Shown here piece after piece: positions 56,459 through 64,000 of a DNA stretch of 64,000 nucleotides. A program made the position numbers and the translations under genes. The DNA lies in contig NZ_CP066126.1 of assembly GCF_020544465.1 (NCBI RefSeq), forward strand, positions 1,364,001-1,428,000. Reading direction: 5' to 3'. Origin of the DNA: Chromobacterium rhizoryzae (GTDB lineage: Bacteria; Pseudomonadota; Gammaproteobacteria; Burkholderiales; Chromobacteriaceae). Each line of letters starts with the position of its first letter. Position 1 is the first letter of the stretch. The notes under the pieces were generated by a model. The model made no database searches. It saw nothing but the letters and a program-made list of their open reading frames with translations, and had not been told where the DNA came from.

Positions 56459-58114
56459 ATGCTCACTTATTCGGAACAATCCCAAACCCTGGCCAAGCCC
56501 ACGGAAAAACCGTGGATTCTGCTGCTGCTGTGCTTTGTCTGGCTGTGGCCGGGCATCTTGGGCCACGATCCGTGGAAGCCGGACGAGCCCTTCGTGCTGG
56601 CGGCGGTGCAGGGCATGCTGGACACCGGCAACTGGCTGCTGCCCACAGTGCAAGGCGCGCCCTATCTGGATAGCCCGCCGCTGTATTACTGGGTGGCGGC
56701 CTTCATGGTCAAGCTGCTGTCTCCCTGGCTGCTGGCGGCGCACGACGCCGCGCGGCTGGCCACGCCCTTGTTTATGGCGCTGGCCTTGCTGCTGGCCGGC
56801 ATGGCCGGCCGCGATCTGATCGGCCGTCGTCACGGCCGCAGCGTGGTGATGGTGTTGATAGGCTGCGTCGGCCTGGTGGAGACCGGCCATCAGCTGACCT
56901 CGGTGGTGGCCGGTTTCGCCGGCTTCGCCGCCGCCTTCTACGCGCTGTCGCTGACCCTGCGTTCGCCCGGCCTGGCCGGCGCCTTGCTGGGCGCGGCCAG
57001 CGCGGCCATCTTCCTCAGCGCCAGCCTGATGGAGCTCTTGCTGCTGTGGATGGTGGTCTTGCTGCTGCCGGCCTTCTCCGCCTGGCGCAGCAAGCAATAC
57101 GCGATCACCGTGCTGCTGGCCTTGCTGATCGCCGCGCCCACCTCCCTGGTGTGGCCGCTGGCGCTGGCCAAGAGTCATCCGGACGCGTTCAATCTGTGGT
57201 GGAACGAGTACTCGCTGGGCCAGCTCAACGGTTTTGGCCGGGTGCAGCTGTTCCACGACTTCGGCTACTACAGCCTGAACGCGCTGTGGTTCGCCTTCCC
57301 GGCCTGGCCGTTGGCCGGCTGGACCTTGTACCGCAACCGGGAACGGCTGGACCAGGCGCGTTTGCAACTGCCGCTGATGTTCTTCGCCGTGGTGTTGATC
57401 CTGTTGACCTTGTCCAGCCGTCCCAATATGACTTACGCGATGCCGCTGCTGCTGCCGCTGTCCTTGCTGGCGGCGGTGGAGCTGGACAACCTCAAGCGCG
57501 GCGCGGCGGCCTTCCTCAACTGGTTCGGCCTGATGACCTTCGGCTTCTTCGCTATCCTGGTGTGGGCCGGCTGGGCGGCGATGAACTTCGGCTGGCCGCG
57601 GGGCCTGGCCGGGCGAGCCCAGTATTTCAGCCCGTATTATCAGGAGCACGTGTCCAGCCTGGCCGCGGTGTGCGCGGTGATCGCCACCCTGGTGTGGCTG
57701 TGGGCGCTGACGCGCAAGCATTTGCGCGGCCGCCAGGCCATCAGCAACTGGGCGGCGGGCCTGACCCTGCTGTGGGGTCTGGGCATGACCTTGTGGCTGC
57801 CGTGGTTCGACGCCGCCAAGAGCTACCGTCCGGTGGTGGAGCGGATGATGAAGGCGCTGCCGGCCAACGCCGCCTGCGTGGCGACCGAGAGCCGCAATCA
57901 GCTGGCGCTGATCAGCTGGCGCTATTACGCCGGCCTGGACCTGGTGTCCTATCCGGCGGGCAACGCCTCGCCCTGCGACTACCAACTGGTGGTGCGCTCG
58001 GAGGACGAGGGCATCGCCGAGCCGGGCTGGGAAGTGCTGTGGTACGGCTCCCGGCCGCGCGAGCAGAATATGATGTTCGCGCTATTGCGGCGCATTCATC
58101 CGCATGAGCAATAA
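56459..58114 (+). CDS. ArnT-like GT-C glycosyltransferase (lipid A/dolichol-type transferase family)
   Basis: A 551-residue membrane protein with about 12 hydrophobic spans. The first periplasmic loop carries the catalytic acidic pair in GHDPWKPDEPFVLAA, as in ArnT/PMT enzymes, and SPPLYYW follows. The C-terminal ~90 residues form a soluble periplasmic domain. ArnT moves aminoarabinose from undecaprenyl phosphate to lipid A; other members move other sugars, so the donor and acceptor here are not fixed. The partner arn genes are not in the window. Confidence 0.8.
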   Translation: MLTYSEQSQTLAKPTEKPWILLLLCFVWLWPGILGHDPWKPDEPFVLAAVQGMLDTGNWLLPTVQGAPYLDSPPLYYWVAAFMVKLLSPWLLAAHDAARLATPLFMALALLLAGMAGRDLIGRRHGRSVVMVLIGCVGLVETGHQLTSVVAGFAGFAAAFYALSLTLRSPGLAGALLGAASAAIFLSASLMELLLLWMVVLLLPAFSAWRSKQYAITVLLALLIAAPTSLVWPLALAKSHPDAFNLWWNEYSLGQLNGFGRVQLFHDFGYYSLNALWFAFPAWPLAGWTLYRNRERLDQARLQLPLMFFAVVLILLTLSSRPNMTYAMPLLLPLSLLAAVELDNLKRGAAAFLNWFGLMTFGFFAILVWAGWAAMNFGWPRGLAGRAQYFSPYYQEHVSSLAAVCAVIATLVWLWALTRKHLRGRQAISNWAAGLTLLWGLGMTLWLPWFDAAKSYRPVVERMMKALPANAACVATESRNQLALISWRYYAGLDLVSYPAGNASPCDYQLVVRSEDEGIAEPGWEVLWYGSRPREQNMMFALLRRIHPHEQ

Positions 58115-58190
58115 GAGCGGCGAGCAAACCCCCTGACGCTGCGTGGCGCGCCTTGCCCCAGCGGTAAAACCGGGTTTTGTTAAGCAGGCT

Positions 58191-58228
58191 AAAAACCCCC
58201 GCATTCATCAATCAATGCGGGGGTTTTT
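58191..58228. terminator. Bidirectional terminator between ArnT-like gene and aacS
   Basis: AAAAACCCCCGCATT and AATGCGGGGGTTTTT form a perfect 15-bp stem with an eight-base loop, serving both converging transcripts. Confidence 0.92.
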
Positions 58229-58246
58229 CATGGGCCGCGCGTGGGC

Positions 58247-60205
<1,959 letters not shown>

Positions 60206-60258
60206 GCTTTCTCCTGATATTTTCTCCGCGCGCCGGCCCATGGACGGGCGGCGGCTTG

Positions 60259-61170
60259 TTATTGCTCCGGCCTGGCGCGGCGCTTGTCGCCGACGGCGTG
60301 CGCCAGCTTGGAGGCCGGCAGCTTGCCCAGCGCGCCGGCGATGAACCAGGCCGTGTCCACCAGCGCGGCCAGGTCGACGCCGGTGTCGAAGCCTTCGCCC
60401 TGCAGCAGATAGACCACGTCCTCGGTGGCGACGTTGCCGGAAGCTCCCTGAGCATAAGGGCAGCCGCCCAGACCGGCAACCGAAGAATCGAATGTCATCA
60501 TTCCTGCGCGCAAACACGCATGAATATTGCTGATGGCCATGCCGTAAGTGTCGTGAAAGTGGCCGGACAGCTTCGACATTGGCACAGTCTTGCTCACCGC
60601 TTCCAGCATCGCCAGCACGCTGGACGGCGTGCCCACGCCTATGGTGTCGCCCAGAGAAATCTCGTAGCAGCCCATGTCCAGCAGCCGCGCGGCCACCTCC
60701 GCCACCTTGGCCGGCGCGATGCGGCCCTCGTAGGGACAGCCCGCCACGCAGGACACATAGCCGCGCACCGGCACGCCGGCCGCCTGCGCGCGCGCCATCA
60801 CCGGCGTGAAGCGCTGCAGGCTTTCGGCGATGCTGGCGTTGATATTGCGTTGGCTGAAGCTTTCGCTGGCGGCGCCGAACACGGCGATTTCGCGCGCGCC
60901 GGCCGCCAGCGCCGCGTCCAGTCCCTGCTCATTGGGCACCAGCACCGGGTGGGACACCGGCCCGGCCAGGTCCAGGCCGGCCAGCACCTCGGCGCTGCCG
61001 GCCATCTGCGGCACCCATTTGGGCGAGACGAAGGCGCCGGCTTCTATGGTGCGCAGGCCGCTGGCGGCCAGGCGGCGGATCAGCTCCAGCTTGACGGCGG
61101 TGCTCACCGGCTGTTTTTCGTTTTGCAGCCCGTCGCGCGGACCCACTTCCACTATCTTCACTTGCGGCAC
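60259..61170 (-). CDS. liuE: Hydroxymethylglutaryl-CoA lyase
   Basis: A 303-residue HMGL/DRE-TIM enzyme: VGPRDGLQNEKQ (metal and catalytic residues) at the N-terminus, GHFHDTYGMA, and the HMG-CoA lyase signature SSVAGLGGCPYAQGASGN with the catalytic cysteine. It splits HMG-CoA into acetoacetate and acetyl-CoA. Its neighbours, methylcrotonyl-CoA carboxylase and acetoacetate-CoA ligase, frame it in leucine/isovalerate breakdown. Confidence 0.93.
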   Translation of the reverse strand: MPQVKIVEVGPRDGLQNEKQPVSTAVKLELIRRLAASGLRTIEAGAFVSPKWVPQMAGSAEVLAGLDLAGPVSHPVLVPNEQGLDAALAAGAREIAVFGAASESFSQRNINASIAESLQRFTPVMARAQAAGVPVRGYVSCVAGCPYEGRIAPAKVAEVAARLLDMGCYEISLGDTIGVGTPSSVLAMLEAVSKTVPMSKLSGHFHDTYGMAISNIHACLRAGMMTFDSSVAGLGGCPYAQGASGNVATEDVVYLLQGEGFDTGVDLAALVDTAWFIAGALGKLPASKLAHAVGDKRRARPEQ

Positions 61171-61182
61171 TTCGGCTCTCCG

Positions 61183-61695
61183 TTAGCGGCGGCGCGGCTG
61201 CACCGGGATGTAAATGTCCATCTGGCGTTGCGGCAGCCCCGGCGCGCAGCGGCCGTCGTAACGCTCGAAGGAACCCAGCGGCGCTTGCTCCCATTGCTTG
61301 GAGGCCGGCAGCCAGTCTTGCATGATGTAGCGCCAGGCCGCCTGGATCGCCTGGCCGAACTCGGCGTCGCTGCCGGCCGGCTGGGTGGTGAACACCGCGC
61401 ACTTGGCCGGCGGCGTGCTGAGCCGCGCGCAGCCGGGCGGCAGCGGCAAGGGCTGCGCGCACTCCATCCCTATCATATAGCCGAAGCGGCCGCTGTCCGG
61501 GTCGAAGTCGTGGATCAGCCCGTATTCCGCGGCGTCGGCGCGGCCCAGCGCCGCCAGCAGCGGCTGGCGCAGCGTGGCCGCGTATTCGCCCCAGAACTCG
61601 GGAATCTGGCGCAGATTGTCGCCGTTCTCCATCTGGGTGGCGATGCTGTAGCCGGCCAGATTCAGGCCGGGATGATTGATGATGATGGGGTCCAT
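61183..61695 (-). CDS. GyrI-like (AraC effector-binding domain) protein in the liu operon
   Basis: A 170-residue stand-alone effector-binding domain: LAGYSIATQMENGDNLRQIP at the start, then AAEYGLIHDFDPDSGRFGYM, AVFTTQPAGSDAEFGQAIQA and LGSFERYDGRC. The fold matches GyrI-like small-molecule binding proteins without a DNA-binding domain. GGAG precedes the ATG at a suitable distance. It lies between liuD and liuE with gaps of only 5 and 12 bp, so it is part of the operon, although it is not a standard liu gene. Its ligand is unknown. Confidence 0.7.
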   Translation of the reverse strand: MDPIIINHPGLNLAGYSIATQMENGDNLRQIPEFWGEYAATLRQPLLAALGRADAAEYGLIHDFDPDSGRFGYMIGMECAQPLPLPPGCARLSTPPAKCAVFTTQPAGSDAEFGQAIQAAWRYIMQDWLPASKQWEQAPLGSFERYDGRCAPGLPQRQMDIYIPVQPRRR

Positions 61696-61700
61696 AGGTG

Positions 61701-63668
<1,968 letters not shown>

Positions 63669-63700
63669 GGTGCTCTTTCATGGTCGGCCCCTCTCCCCCA

Positions 63701-64000
63701 GCCCCTCTCCCGCGAGGGGAGAGGGGAGTGATCAAGCGTTGTTGCCGTTTCAATAGCCGAATCTCGTTTGATTAAAGTCACTCGTCAACGTCGCCATCCA
63801 AAGCCCCTCTCTCGCGAGGGGGAGAGGGGAGTGATCAAGCGTTGTTGCCGTTTCAATAGCCGAATCTCGTTCGGTCAAAGTCACTTGTCGACGTCGCCAC
63901 CCAAAGCCTCTCTCCCGTGAGGGGGAGAGATCAAGCGTTGTTGCCGTTTCAACCGCCGAATCTCGTTCGGTCAAAGTCACTTGGCGACGTCGCCACCCAA
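63701..64000. repeat. Tandem repeat of about 102 bp, three copies, continuing past the window
   Basis: Units start at 63701, 63803 and 63906. Each begins with a GC-rich palindrome (CCCCTCTC...GAGAGGGG), then GATCAAGCGTTGTTGCCG, TTTCAATAGCCGAATCTCG and TCAAAGTCACT with few changes, ending GACGTCGCCACCCAA. There is no coding potential. It lies directly upstream of liuD. Confidence 0.8.

Noticed and set aside
63701..64000. CRISPR array
   Set aside because: The repeats are about 102 bp and directly adjacent with no unique spacers, and no cas genes are present.

Overview
The window is a GC-rich bacterial chromosome segment carrying one large mobile element. The housekeeping genes (dadAX with a divergent Lrp regulator, folD, purU, cysS, rpmE, a leucine/isovalerate-degradation operon, a filamentous-hemagglutinin two-partner secretion pair) and their codon use suggest a beta-proteobacterium of the Chromobacterium type (Neisseriales). 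That genus assignment is an inference from gene content and style; no rRNA gene is present to confirm it.

Left host block (1-13850): a UTRA-type GntR regulator cut by the window edge, L-asparaginase, a NadR-kinase-like ATPase flanked by an array of DnaA-box-like motifs, a small S4 protein, an oxidoreductase-like protein, a PHP-domain RNase AM homologue, a YciO-type protein, a site-2 protease and trpS. Next, on the minus strand, is a putative type VI lipase (DUF2235) preceded by three tandem DUF3304 genes (probable immunity proteins). The repeats are separated by truncated 5' remnants of the lipase gene, so this is a recombined effector/immunity array. A YbaK-type deacylase follows, then the 3' part of a chemotaxis receptor gene.

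Mobile element (13851-34772, 20,922 bp): a Tn7-like transposon. It has perfect 13-bp terminal inverted repeats (TGTAGGATCCCAT), a 5-bp target duplication GCTGG, and a tnsA-tnsB-tnsC-tnsD/tniQ operon at its right end. It splits a methyl-accepting chemotaxis gene whose halves rejoin exactly in frame when the element and one duplication are removed. The cargo includes a complete RADAR anti-phage pair (rdrA ATPase plus rdrB adenosine deaminase) and a three-Cys-motif module (DUF5131 plus two TcmP partners plus a small regulator). It also has two low-GC groups encoding proteins with PD-(D/E)XK-like motifs beside membrane proteins of unknown function, several ribbon-helix-helix regulators with visible palindromic operators, and a decayed IS481-family insertion. 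The element looks like a mobile defence island; the tcm and low-GC gene groups are the best candidates for uncharacterised systems.

Right host block (34773-64000): the 5' half of the chemotaxis gene; the Lrp regulator divergent from dadA-dadX (D-alanine catabolism); a TpsB/TpsA two-partner secretion pair; two pirins; an FCD-type GntR regulator; a minus-strand tRNA cluster (Pro-TGG, Arg-TCT, two identical His-GTG); folD, purU and a membrane protein; a NUDIX hydrolase, UppP and a UPF0149 protein; cysS, rpmE, a putative glycosyltransferase and an ArnT-like transferase. The last operon (liuD/mccA, a GyrI-like gene, liuE/mvaB and acetoacetyl-CoA synthetase) would take methylcrotonyl-CoA and HMG-CoA to acetyl-CoA and acetoacetyl-CoA. 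The window ends in a roughly 102-bp tandem repeat.
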